Of a DNA stretch of 23,996 nucleotides, positions 1 to 5,896 are shown in pieces (position 1 is the stretch's first letter; every line of letters starts with the position of its first letter). The notes beneath the pieces were generated by a model. It saw nothing but the letters and a program-made list of their open reading frames with translations. It was not told the origin of the DNA and made no database searches. Where the stretch lies: contig JAUVQS010000006.1 of NCBI GenBank assembly GCA_030598025.1, positions 1 to 23,996 on the forward strand, written 5' to 3'. Source of the stretch: Acidimicrobiia bacterium (GTDB lineage Bacteria > Actinomycetota > Acidimicrobiia > Spongiisociales > JAHEDJ01). Both the position numbers and the translations under genes were made by a program.

Positions 1-421
1 AACGCAGAGGATCGGTCAACGTCAGACGGGTAGGACCAACCTGATAGATACCTCTGGGCCGGCACAGAATCTGATAGGTCCCGGTGGTTGTTGCCTGTGG
101 CTTGAGGCGGGCCGCCGCGAAGCGGGCTGATCCGAGTTCGACGACCTCATCTTCGATCGTCGGGTTGAAGACGGACCAACGCCCGGTGTTGGTGACTGCA
201 GTACGCACCAGCGCCTGATCGCCCTCACGAACGAGTGTTGGGCGAAGGTGCCGGACGACCCGGGCGGCCGGTTTGGTGAATCGTGTGTACATCCAGGCGG
301 CGAGGGCCGCCGTCGTTAGAAACAGCCCCGTCGCCAGCAGTTCGGTCTCGCCGAGAGCGACCCACAACAGGACGAGGGCCAGACTCGCACCAAGCGCCGC
401 CCAGCCACGATCGGTAAGCAG
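1..421 (-). CDS. DUF58 domain protein, N-terminal part (runs off the window)
   Basis: About 140 codons are open from position 421 down to the window edge. The translation starts LLTDRGWAALGASLALVLLW and has two hydrophobic segments (about residues 8-20 and 24-38). A beta-rich stretch follows (ARVVRHLRPTLVREGDQALV, then TNTGRWSVFNPTIEDE) that matches the start of DUF58 membrane proteins. DUF58 genes usually lie just after moxR, and MoxR-DUF58 pairs are thought to act in protein or complex maturation at the envelope; the exact function is not known. The start is a problem: this frame has TAA TAG at 430-425, then ATA and CTG (421-419). The first accepted start codon is TTG at 367-365, which would cut into the first membrane segment. 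A non-standard start, a mutated ATG (ATA) or an indel at the moxR junction are all possible. The family is fairly certain, the start is not. Confidence 0.75.
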   Translation of the reverse strand, partial: MLTDRGWAALGASLALVLLWVALGETELLATGLFLTTAALAAWMYTRFTKPAARVVRHLRPTLVREGDQALVRTAVTNTGRWSVFNPTIEDEVVELGSARFAAARLKPQATTTGTYQILCRPRGIYQVGPTRLTLTDPLR

Positions 422-1404
422 TATCTATTAGTTCGGGATCCCGGGACCGGGATTTGCCGCAGCACCGACTCGAGGATCTCACGGATCGTCGTGCCGCGCA
501 TCTGCGCCTCGGGTCGCAGCGCCATCCGGTGGGCCAGCACCGGCTCAACCACGGTCTTGATGTCATCGGGGCTCACGAAGTCCCGACCCTCGCTGGCCGC
601 TTTCGTGCGGCCAACGCGCTGGAGGAAGAGCGCCGACCGGGGAGAGGCCCCCAGGAGCACCTCATCATGATGGCGAGTTGCTTCGACGACATCGATGATG
701 TAGCCCTTGACGGCAGGCGATACGTGCACCTGTCTGGCGATCTCGACCATCCGCATCACGTCGGCGTCGCTGATGACCGGTGTCAGCGATTCGAACATCG
801 AGCGTATGCCATGCGTATCGAGGATCTCGAGACCTTTCTCACGACTCGGATACCCGATCGTGAGGCGCATCATGAAGCGATCGAGTTGTGCTTCCGGCAG
901 GGGGTAGGTCCCTTCGTGCTCGAGGGGATTCTGCGTAGCGACGACCATGAACGGGGGAGGAAGAGGGCGGGTCGTACCATCGACCGTGACCTGGCGTTCC
1001 TCCATCGCTTCGAGAAGCGCCGCTTGCGTCTTCGGGCTGGCCCGGTTGATCTCATCGCCGACCACGATATTGGCGAAGATTGCTCCCGGTTTGAACTCGA
1101 ACTCGCCCGACCCGCGATTCCAGACGGAGACGCCGGTAATGTCGGAGGGCAGCAAGTCGGGAGTGAACTGGATGCGCTGGAAATCGCTTTCGATCGATCG
1201 CGCCAGCGACTTGGCGAGCAGCGTCTTGCCTACTCCCGGCACGTCCTCGATCAGAGCATGGCCTTCGGAAATCAGGCAGGTGACGATGAGATCGATGACC
1301 GATCGTTTGCCCTGAATCACTCGCTCGATGTTGGTGCCAATAGTGGCGAACTGATGCGAGAACCAGGCGACCTGCTCTCGTTCTACCGTCTCGATCGTCG
1401 TCAC
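316..1404 (-). CDS. MoxR family AAA+ ATPase
   Basis: MoxR-type AAA+ ATPase, a cytoplasmic chaperone-like ATPase usually working with a DUF58 partner, whose gene follows here. Walker A is EDVPGVGKT (residues 53-61), Walker B is VVGDEINRA (114-122, D117/E118), and the conserved stretch PKTQAALLEAMEERQVTVDG follows. The GTG start at 1404 has a strong ribosome site, GAGGAGG, nine bases upstream. The family-like part ends with RQIPVP at residue 321. About 41 further residues rich in Arg, Trp and Cys (residues 322-362) do not look like MoxR and run over the start of the DUF58 gene in another frame. That tail suggests the natural stop has been lost by an indel, because a TAA lies at 430-428 in the neighbouring frame. 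The gene diverges from the small gene at 1501. Confidence 0.92.
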   Translation of the reverse strand: MTTIETVEREQVAWFSHQFATIGTNIERVIQGKRSVIDLIVTCLISEGHALIEDVPGVGKTLLAKSLARSIESDFQRIQFTPDLLPSDITGVSVWNRGSGEFEFKPGAIFANIVVGDEINRASPKTQAALLEAMEERQVTVDGTTRPLPPPFMVVATQNPLEHEGTYPLPEAQLDRFMMRLTIGYPSREKGLEILDTHGIRSMFESLTPVISDADVMRMVEIARQVHVSPAVKGYIIDVVEATRHHDEVLLGASPRSALFLQRVGRTKAASEGRDFVSPDDIKTVVEPVLAHRMALRPEAQMRGTTIREILESVLRQIPVPGSRTNRYCLPIVAGRRLVRVWPSSCCGSLSARPNCWRRGCF

Positions 1405-1485
1405 AGGCCGGTTCCTCCTCGAAATAGGTCAACACAGGTTATCAAAGGCTGGAAGACAGTTGGTAGGCAGACGGTCGAGATGTCA

Positions 1486-1491
1486 TATACT
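1486..1491 (+). promoter_or_regulatory. Candidate -10 box (TATACT) for the 1501-2384 gene pair
   Basis: TATACT lies nine bases before the ATG at 1501. A start of transcription at the usual distance would fall at or within a few bases of that ATG, so the mRNA may be leaderless or nearly so, which is common in actinobacteria. No good -35 at 16-18 bases is visible (TTGGTA at 1460-1465 is about 20 bases away). The 96-bp gap to moxR must also hold the opposite promoter, for which I see no convincing box. Confidence 0.4.
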
Positions 1492-1500
1492 GCGAACGGG

Positions 1501-1749
1501 ATGGGGCAAGTGTCTTCCGCGACGCGAGAGCTGGTACGGCATCCCGGCCTGTGGCCGGAGGCGATGCGAACTGTGTTCGCGGTCGCTCCCTTCCGCTGGT
1601 GGTCCAGGGCACCTTTCTTGCCAATTCCGGATCGGAAATACATGTCCTGGCGGATGGGAACCGTCTACGGCGACGCGGAGGCCGCTCTGGACGGCGAAGA
1701 TCTCGTGGCATACCTACGATGGCGGCGACGGCGGCGGGGAATGAAGTGA
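1501..1749 (+). CDS. Small conserved actinobacterial-type protein of unknown function
   Basis: An 82-residue basic protein with the run RHPGLWPEAMRTVFAVAP, then RWWSRAPFLPIPD, a tyrosine-rich stretch RKYMSWRMGTVYGD, and a basic end RWRRRRRG. From memory, short proteins with the pattern 'HP-LWP-A-R ... P-RWW-R-PFLP-PD-Y ... R--T-YG' recur in actinobacteria as conserved hypotheticals; I cannot name a function. There is no signal peptide or clear membrane helix. ATG 1501 is chosen because a TATACT box lies nine bases upstream; an in-frame ATG at 1480 would overlap that box. Its stop TGA (1747-1749) overlaps the GTG start of the next gene as GTGA, so the two are probably translated together. The longer open frame continuing upstream on this strand is only the antisense shadow of moxR. 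Confidence 0.7.
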   Translation: MGQVSSATRELVRHPGLWPEAMRTVFAVAPFRWWSRAPFLPIPDRKYMSWRMGTVYGDAEAALDGEDLVAYLRWRRRRRGMK

Positions 1750-2384
1750 CTGTTTTGCACGATGAGTTGATCGCGATCGAGGGCGTAGCACAGGCCGAGG
1801 TTGAGATCGTTGACGATGGCTCGCCGTCGGTCAGGCTTCAAGTCGAGCCGGGAGCAGATCGCCGTCGCGTTGGCGGCCTGGTCCAGCAGATTCTTGCCAA
1901 ACACGGACTGAAATCGCGTCTCGCCCCGGAGCGAGCGAATGCCGAACTCCCGGCTGCCCCTGAGCCGCCTTCGAACCCTGAGAGTGCTCCGGTCGAGCCC
2001 CAACCCGAGCCGTCGGCCCCCGAGGAAGTGACCCGGGCCCCGGCCGTTGAAGTTCGGCGTTTGACGTCGGTCGGGGTGGACGAGAGTCGCCGCGGCGTCG
2101 TGGTCACGGTACGAGATGATCGGGGCGGCTCGGTGAGGGCTGTCGGAAGACCAGGGCGGGCCGCTCTGCGTGACGCGGTTGCGGCCTCAGTTTTCGAACT
2201 GGTCGGTGAGGGCGGAGCACCTCCTTCCATTGTGGCGATCCACCGGGCCGTCGAAGGGGAGAAGCAGATGATCACGGTGGTTCTCGATCGTGGCGCCGGC
2301 GACCTCTCGGTCGGCTCCGCCTTTGTGATCGTCGGATGGGAATACGCCTTCGGCCGGGCCGTCTGGGCAGCACTTACCAACTGA
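1746..2384 (+). CDS. Uncharacterised two-domain protein with proline-rich linker
   Basis: A 212-residue protein I do not recognise. GTG 1746 is chosen because it overlaps the upstream stop as GTGA and has GGCGGGGA just before it; an ATG at 1719 in the same frame is the alternative. Residues 4-59 alternate charged strands and helices (VAQAEVEIVDDG, SVRLQVEPGAD, VGGLVQQILAKHGLKSRL), a small alpha/beta fold. Residues about 60-105 are rich in Pro, Glu and Ala and probably disordered. Residues about 107-212 form a second alpha/beta domain (VDESRRGVVVTVRDDRGG, then LRDAVAASVFELVG, then QMITVVLDRG and AFVIVGWEYAFGRAVWAAL). No catalytic motif, signal peptide or membrane segment is seen. It forms a likely two-gene operon with the 82-residue protein and converges on the recombinase-like gene. 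Confidence 0.7.
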   Translation: MTVLHDELIAIEGVAQAEVEIVDDGSPSVRLQVEPGADRRRVGGLVQQILAKHGLKSRLAPERANAELPAAPEPPSNPESAPVEPQPEPSAPEEVTRAPAVEVRRLTSVGVDESRRGVVVTVRDDRGGSVRAVGRPGRAALRDAVAASVFELVGEGGAPPSIVAIHRAVEGEKQMITVVLDRGAGDLSVGSAFVIVGWEYAFGRAVWAALTN

Positions 2385-2447
2385 GCCTTCAGCCGTGAGC
2401 CTTCAGCCTTCAGCCGTGAGCATTGGCCGCTGGCCTTTGGCCGTGGG
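2385..2447 (+). repeat. 7-bp-period repeat array between convergent genes
   Basis: Beginning right after the stop codon at 2382-2384, nine heptamers follow each other without interruption. The first five are GCCTTCA or GCCGTGA, and the last four are more diverged (GCATTGG to CCGTGGG). The 14-mer GCCTTCAGCCGTGA occurs twice (2385-2398 and 2406-2419). AGCCGTGAGCC at 2391-2401 can pair perfectly over 11 bp with GGCTCACGGCT at 2545-2555. This looks like a simple-sequence intergenic repeat and may form structure downstream of the convergent genes. It codes for nothing. Confidence 0.8.
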
Positions 2448-2530
2448 TCGTCTCTCGCCCCGTTGAAGCTTTGCGGTTGTTTCTTCTCACAATCAGAGGT
2501 GCAACTGCGAAGCCTGGATTTGTCTATGCC

Positions 2531-2560
2531 GGCCAGTGGCTCATGGCTCACGGCTCGCTC
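2531..2560 (-). repeat. Inverted copy of the 7-bp-period repeat
   Basis: Read on the minus strand, this stretch gives GCCGTGA, GCCATGA and GCCACTG in register, the same heptamer family as at 2385-2447 in opposite orientation. It lies just past the stop of the recombinase-like gene. The roughly 80 bp between the two arrays hold nothing I can recognise. Confidence 0.7.
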
Positions 2561-3071
2561 AACTCGTTGCTGGCGCTTCGACGAACTCGATGAGCACATC
2601 GGGTTCCACTACCTCGATCGGGACGACCAACTCGAGCGGCTCAGTCGCACTGCTCTCGGCGGCTTCCAACAACGGTCGGTAGTCCTCGACGCGGTGGATG
2701 ATGTCGCGGATCAGCATCCTGGCGGGATCGACCGCCGGCTCGGAGAGTTCCGCGTGGTCGGACTCCTGTGTTGAAGTCACTGCTAGGCCGTGCGACCGAA
2801 GCTTCATCAGCATCATCTCCTGGACGACTTTGTCCGGGGAGAGCGCGTCGAGACTCGGGATCACAACGAGATCTGCCCGGCCCTGCGCTGCGATGCCCAT
2901 CAGCGTTCTCAGCCCATCGAGGTTCTTGCGCGTGCCGGCGGTGTCCTGGCAAACGGCGACCAGGTTGTGGCCTTGGCGCGCCACCCACATCCGCACATGC
3001 TCCGACTGGGCGAACAGAGAGTCACCGGATTCGGCATTGGAAGGTTCGCGAATGTATCCGATGACGTTCAA
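2559..3071 (-). CDS. Degenerate serine-recombinase (resolvase) domain protein
   Basis: A 170-residue protein with the fold signature of the resolvase N-terminal domain: VIGYIREPSN at the start, QSEHVRMWVARQGHNLVAVCQD (residues 22-43), then GRADLVVIPSLDALSPDKV (64-82). Active enzymes normally have Tyr-x-Arg-x-Ser; here the Ser position is Pro10 (Ser11 is one residue off). The family LDRLxR motif has become LDALSP, losing both catalytic arginines. There is no C-terminal DNA-binding helix-turn-helix or zinc region. Residues about 115-170 are acidic and unlike recombinases. It is therefore probably not a working recombinase but a domesticated or regulatory relative. The TTG start at 3071 has GGAG six bases upstream; that start is less certain than the frame. 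It diverges from the HNH gene. Confidence 0.75.
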   Translation of the reverse strand: MNVIGYIREPSNAESGDSLFAQSEHVRMWVARQGHNLVAVCQDTAGTRKNLDGLRTLMGIAAQGRADLVVIPSLDALSPDKVVQEMMLMKLRSHGLAVTSTQESDHAELSEPAVDPARMLIRDIIHRVEDYRPLLEAAESSATEPLELVVPIEVVEPDVLIEFVEAPATS

Positions 3072-3156
3072 GCGGTCTCCGGTCTCTACTTCCTGGTAGT
3101 CAAGCTCTCACCCTCGGTGAGGTCAAGGATTCCCGTTTTCGGCACATTCGCGCTGG

Positions 3157-3162
3157 TATGGT
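3157..3162 (+). promoter_or_regulatory. Candidate -10 box (GG-TATGGT) for the HNH gene
   Basis: TATGGT preceded by GG lies 25 bases before the GTG start at 3188. The same GGTATG core is found before the universal stress gene, mraZ and ftsZ in this window. The -35 region (around 3134-3141, GTTTTC) is weak. Confidence 0.35.
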
Positions 3163-3187
3163 GCTGCATCGTTTTCAGGAGGTTCGA

Positions 3188-3688
3188 GTGCCAACCGCAC
3201 TCGTGTTGAACACCACGTACGAGCCGGTTTCCGTGGTCAGCGCACGACGGGCCGTCGTGCTCGTCCTGAATCAGAAGGCATCCGTAGTGGCGACGGGATC
3301 CGAGTGCCTTCACTCTGAACGAAGGTCCATCGATGTGCCGTCGGTTGTGCGACTCGTTCGCTACGTCAAGGTTCCCCACCACCGCAAGGTTCCCCCGACC
3401 CGTCGAGCGATACTCGCCAGGGACAAACACGTCTGTCAGTATTGCAACGCTCCCGCCGAGAGCATCGACCATGTGCTGCCCCGGTCAAGGGGAGGTTCGA
3501 ATGGGTGGGAGAACGTCGTGGCCTGCTGCCGGCGGTGCAACGTTCGCAAGGCGGATCGGCTGCCGCATGAAATCGGTCTGAATCTGTCGCGTTCCCCGAA
3601 ACCGCCGTGGCGATTCGGTTGGGTATATGCCAGTGCGGGCCCATCGGTGGACCCGCACTGGCTGCAGTTCTTGGGTGTGCCTGCCTAG
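3188..3688 (+). CDS. HNH endonuclease family protein (HNH_5-like)
   Basis: A 166-residue protein with the typical layout of the actinobacterial HNH family. The N-terminal part is ALVLNTTYEPVSVVSARRAV (residues 4-23), followed by DVPSVVRLVRYVKVP (49-63). The nuclease core is RDKHVCQYC (78-86), IDHVLPRSRGG with catalytic D94-H95, WENVVACCRRCN (107-118) and K121. C83/C86 and C114/C117 form a probable zinc site. Cellular substrate is unknown; such genes are single-copy and chromosomal in many actinobacteria, so a housekeeping DNA-processing role is more likely than phage or restriction origin. GTG 3188 is preferred to an upstream in-frame ATG at 3158 because AGGAGG (3177-3182) sits five bases before it and the family starts at this point. 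Its stop lies seven bases from the convergent secreted-protein gene. Confidence 0.9.
   Translation: MPTALVLNTTYEPVSVVSARRAVVLVLNQKASVVATGSECLHSERRSIDVPSVVRLVRYVKVPHHRKVPPTRRAILARDKHVCQYCNAPAESIDHVLPRSRGGSNGWENVVACCRRCNVRKADRLPHEIGLNLSRSPKPPWRFGWVYASAGPSVDPHWLQFLGVPA
3631..3660. repeat. 9-bp perfect inverted repeat inside the 3' end of the HNH gene
   Basis: CAGTGCGGG (3631-3639) and CCCGCACTG (3652-3660) pair perfectly around a 12-base loop, with a further CCA/TGG pairing inside. No T-run follows, so it is not a classical terminator, but it could slow or protect the 3' end of the transcript. Confidence 0.6.
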
Positions 3689-3699
3689 CGCCTCGCTAG
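3685..3699. repeat. Inverted repeat holding both stop codons of convergent genes
   Basis: CTAGCG (3685-3690), CCT, CGCTAG (3694-3699). The TAG of the HNH gene (3686-3688) and the TAG of the opposite secreted-protein gene (3698-3696) sit at symmetric positions in the two arms. It may add to a bidirectional end-of-transcript structure. Confidence 0.5.
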
Positions 3700-4946
3700 A
3701 CGTCGGGCTGCACGTCGAAGACGGTCTCCGGTTCGAGTACCGGGGCAGGGGGTTCGGGGGCCGCGCCGGCCCGATCCACCGCGAACAGATGGAAGGTCGG
3801 AACGTCACACTCGAATTCGGCGATGGTTCCCGACGGACTCGTGTCGAGATCTACCCAGACGGGCGGACCGTCCGGCGGGTATAACACCAGGGCCACCGGA
3901 TTATCGGTCACATCCGCGAAGCGGCCGTCGCGAGGCGCCACGAACTCCAGGAATCGTTCGTGATCGGTTCGAGGCGGGATGAGCACATGCTCACCGAAGG
4001 GCAGGATCAAGCGATCAAATTTCTCTGCGTCGGTGTCGTCGTAGAAGGCGGGCGACTCCTCTGCATACCTGGCGGTGGTGCCGTCTTCCCAGATGGCGAT
4101 GGCCACCATGTCCGGGTACTCAACTCCCGGCCAAACCGCGTCCCGGTCGGAGAGGCTCGAGACATTGACCAGGAGTGATGCATCCACCGCCACGTGTCCG
4201 AACTGAGGGTCGGCACAGACTTCGGTCGCCACTGCTTTCGGCTCGACCGACAGCGACTCGCCCCAGGGGATGGAGTCACCCAGTGCAACAAGATCGAAAC
4301 CTGCGGGGCGCTCCCAGGGGGCGGACGGTACGGGATTCGACTCCAGATCCCATTCGGCCAGAACCAGTCCACCGAATGATGCCTGGAGGATCAGATCGTG
4401 ATTGGAGGCAGACGGCACCCTGAATCCGACGCTCCAGCGGGCCGGGATTCCGCGCGGCTGGTGGCTGAGGGCGAATCCGACCGTCTGATAGCTGAAATCG
4501 CCGAGTTGGACGTCCGTGATGGTGTCGGCTTCTTCGTCGACGACTTCGATCCACAACGGCAAGACATTCGTCGGGAGAGCATGAGTTTCGCCGGCACCGT
4601 CCACGAGTTGCAGAACGGGATAGCCGTGTTCGCCGGTGAACGCGTATGAGGAGGGAAGCCAGGGCACATCTGTGTGGTGGCGGAAGGCGGCTGAGAGGCG
4701 AACTTCGTCGTAGCCGGGGTAGAGGGGTGAGTCGACCGAGAAAGAATCCTGGATCTCCAGATCAAAGAGGCCGTTCGAGTAGCGCTCGCCGAGGATGAAT
4801 GACGACACCGGGGAAGCGGTGAACGAACCCTCCTCGGCCGTTTCGTCCTGGACTGCGGCGAGGTTGGCGACCCCCGGACGCGCCGAGGCGACTCCGGCCA
4901 TGACGAGCAGAAAGACTGCCGTCATGAGAATCACTTTTCGCAACAT
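3696..4946 (-). CDS. Secreted beta-rich protein of unknown function
   Basis: A 416-residue protein starting MLRKVILMTAVFLLVMAGVA, a clear signal peptide (basic n-region, hydrophobic core, ASA-R-like cleavage near residue 22). No lipobox or LPXTG anchor is seen. The mature part is acidic and rich in beta-type stretches. Around residues 50-210 the pattern (RYSNGLFDLEIQDSF, then LWIEVVDEEADTIT, then RWSVGFRVPSASNHDLIL) resembles the immunoglobulin-like DUF4352/telokin-type domains, and residues about 215-390 look like a second domain of similar kind. That assignment is only a pattern impression. The last 25 residues are proline- and acid-rich. ATG 4946 is chosen because AAGGGAG lies nine bases upstream and the signal peptide begins there; the frame is open further upstream. 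It is transcribed away from the stress gene and converges on the HNH gene. Confidence 0.75.
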   Translation of the reverse strand: MLRKVILMTAVFLLVMAGVASARPGVANLAAVQDETAEEGSFTASPVSSFILGERYSNGLFDLEIQDSFSVDSPLYPGYDEVRLSAAFRHHTDVPWLPSSYAFTGEHGYPVLQLVDGAGETHALPTNVLPLWIEVVDEEADTITDVQLGDFSYQTVGFALSHQPRGIPARWSVGFRVPSASNHDLILQASFGGLVLAEWDLESNPVPSAPWERPAGFDLVALGDSIPWGESLSVEPKAVATEVCADPQFGHVAVDASLLVNVSSLSDRDAVWPGVEYPDMVAIAIWEDGTTARYAEESPAFYDDTDAEKFDRLILPFGEHVLIPPRTDHERFLEFVAPRDGRFADVTDNPVALVLYPPDGPPVWVDLDTSPSGTIAEFECDVPTFHLFAVDRAGAAPEPPAPVLEPETVFDVQPDV

Positions 4947-4972
4947 GCCTCGCGTCTCCCTTGTAGCTGAGC

Positions 4973-4986
4973 GACTGTACTCAGTC
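4973..4986. repeat. Short inverted repeat upstream of the secreted-protein gene
   Basis: GACTG-TACT-CAGTC, perfect 5-bp arms with a 4-base centre, 27 bases upstream of the ATG at 4946. It could be a small operator or leader hairpin; nothing more can be said. Confidence 0.3.
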
Positions 4987-5038
4987 AGATTTCGGGAGCT
5001 TCTTGACCCACATTGAGGGTTTTCTTCGAGACGCTGCA

Positions 5039-5056
5039 AACTACAAATACGTAGTT
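5039..5056. promoter_or_regulatory. Possible operator: AACTAC-N6-GTAGTT inverted repeat
   Basis: Perfect 6-bp arms with a 6-base AT-rich spacer, lying in the 170-bp gap between the stress gene and the secreted-protein gene. The stretch is markedly more AT-rich than its surroundings, so it may be part of the promoter of the gene at 4946 and a dimeric repressor site. No matching regulator is encoded nearby. Confidence 0.35.
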
Positions 5057-5116
5057 ACAACAGTGTCATTTTGGGGGATCGCCGGCCGCTTGCCTTTCCA
5101 GGCGGGGTGTCCGGGC

Positions 5117-5635
5117 CTAGGAACGGATCGTCAACACGGAGCGGGCGGCACGCCTGATGATCTTCGTCGAGGTGGAACCCAGCAGTCCCTCGAAGCGGCC
5201 CTGGCCGTGTGTTCCGATGCAGATGACGTCGTAATCTCCAGAAGCGGCGTAGCTCAGGATCTCTGACACCGAATCCTCGCTCTCGACTCCTACCGGAGTG
5301 GTAGTAATGCCCCGATCGGCAAGGGCAGTGACCACAGCATCCGTTCGTGAAGCGGTCTGGTCATCGATATACCGGTTGAGAAGGGCGTCGTCGCCCGGCC
5401 AGTCGAAACTCAGGTGTGGCCGGGGAGTCGGGTGTCCGGCCGTCTCGATTGACTGATCGATGGGCGCCGGCTCCGACGACTCGCCGTATACGGCTCGCAG
5501 GTCGGTCAGAAGCCGTCGAGGGATCTCGATGACTGTGAACACGGTCACCTCACCGTCGTCGCCCGCCAGGCGGGTTGCCGCCTCTGCGGCAACGAGCGGG
5601 TCCATGGTGCCGTCGGTGGCGATGAGTACCTTCAT
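5117..5635 (-). CDS. Universal stress protein (UspA family)
   Basis: A 172-residue single-domain Usp protein, cytoplasmic, of the nucleotide-binding class. It begins MKVLIATDGTMDPLVAAEAA, the usual first strand with the phosphate-contacting Asp, and continues with VTVFTVIEIP. Near the end it has DYDVICIGTHGQGRFEGLLG followed by STSTKIIRRAARSVLTIR, which is the ATP-binding region. The canonical spacing is G-x2-G-x9-G-(S/T); here only eight residues separate the second and third Gly, so ATP binding may be altered. An insertion of about 40 residues (YGESSEPAPIDQ onward) separates strand 2 and the helix. ATG 5635 has GGGGAG five bases upstream. It diverges from mraZ; the frame remains open upstream but that part has no Usp similarity. 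Confidence 0.9.
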   Translation of the reverse strand: MKVLIATDGTMDPLVAAEAATRLAGDDGEVTVFTVIEIPRRLLTDLRAVYGESSEPAPIDQSIETAGHPTPRPHLSFDWPGDDALLNRYIDDQTASRTDAVVTALADRGITTTPVGVESEDSVSEILSYAASGDYDVICIGTHGQGRFEGLLGSTSTKIIRRAARSVLTIRS

Positions 5636-5662
5636 GGAATCTCCCCTTGGTCGGTCGGCGTA

Positions 5663-5668
5663 ACCATA
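5663..5668 (-). promoter_or_regulatory. Candidate -10 box (GG-TATGGT) of the universal stress gene
   Basis: On the minus strand the sequence reads CGGTATGGTT, giving a leader of about 20 bases before the ATG at 5635. The -35 region 17 bases upstream (CTCCAA) is poor. It is identical to the box proposed for the HNH gene. Confidence 0.35.
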
Positions 5669-5819
5669 CCGGGGGATTTCCTTTCTTGGAGTCTGATCCA
5701 GGTGATCCATCCATTCGAGGCTCATTTGTGGGCAGTCGCCACACCGGGCCGATCCGGCGCTCCCAGCCCGCCGGTGGGGGATTCGAAGCAGAATTCTGGG
5801 CCTGGTGGTAGAAAAGTGG

Positions 5820-5825
5820 TATGAA
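5820..5825 (+). promoter_or_regulatory. Candidate mraZ promoter -10 (GG-TATGAA)
   Basis: TATGAA preceded by GTGG would start transcription near 5832, directly before the MraZ boxes, the expected layout for an autorepressed mraZ promoter. The -35 is unclear (TTCTGG at 5794-5799 is 20 bases away). A good TTGACA lies at 5830-5835 but has no matching -10 at 16-18 bases; CATATT at 5876-5881 is another possible -10 much closer to the start codon. Confidence 0.35.
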
Positions 5826-5837
5826 GGGGTTGACAAG

Positions 5838-5862
5838 TGGGGAAAGATGGGGCAAGGTGGGT
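5838..5862 (+). promoter_or_regulatory. MraZ operator: three TGGGN boxes, 10-bp period
   Basis: TGGGG at 5838-5842, TGGGG at 5848-5852 and TGGGT at 5858-5862 are direct repeats separated by exactly five bases. This is the arrangement known for MraZ binding upstream of mraZ in several bacteria, where MraZ represses its own dcw operon. It lies 35 bases before the mraZ start, so autoregulation is very likely conserved here. Confidence 0.85.
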
Positions 5863-5896
5863 CGCACAGGAGAACCATATTGAGGGCGAGTGTGGA

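Noticed and set aside
454..1500. Long plus-strand open frame over moxR
   Set aside because: It is the antisense shadow of a clear MoxR gene; only its final 82 codons (from 1501) look like a real protein.
2559..3071. Active transposon resolvase or integrase marking a mobile element
   Set aside because: Catalytic residues and the DNA-binding domain are missing and no terminal repeats, transposase or attachment sites are seen nearby.
3188..3688. HNH gene as part of a restriction or phage defence system
   Set aside because: No methyltransferase, helicase or other defence gene is adjacent, and the protein matches a common chromosomal HNH family.
5830..5835. TTGACA as the -35 of the mraZ promoter
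   Set aside because: No -10-like hexamer lies 16-18 bases downstream; that space is filled by the MraZ boxes.
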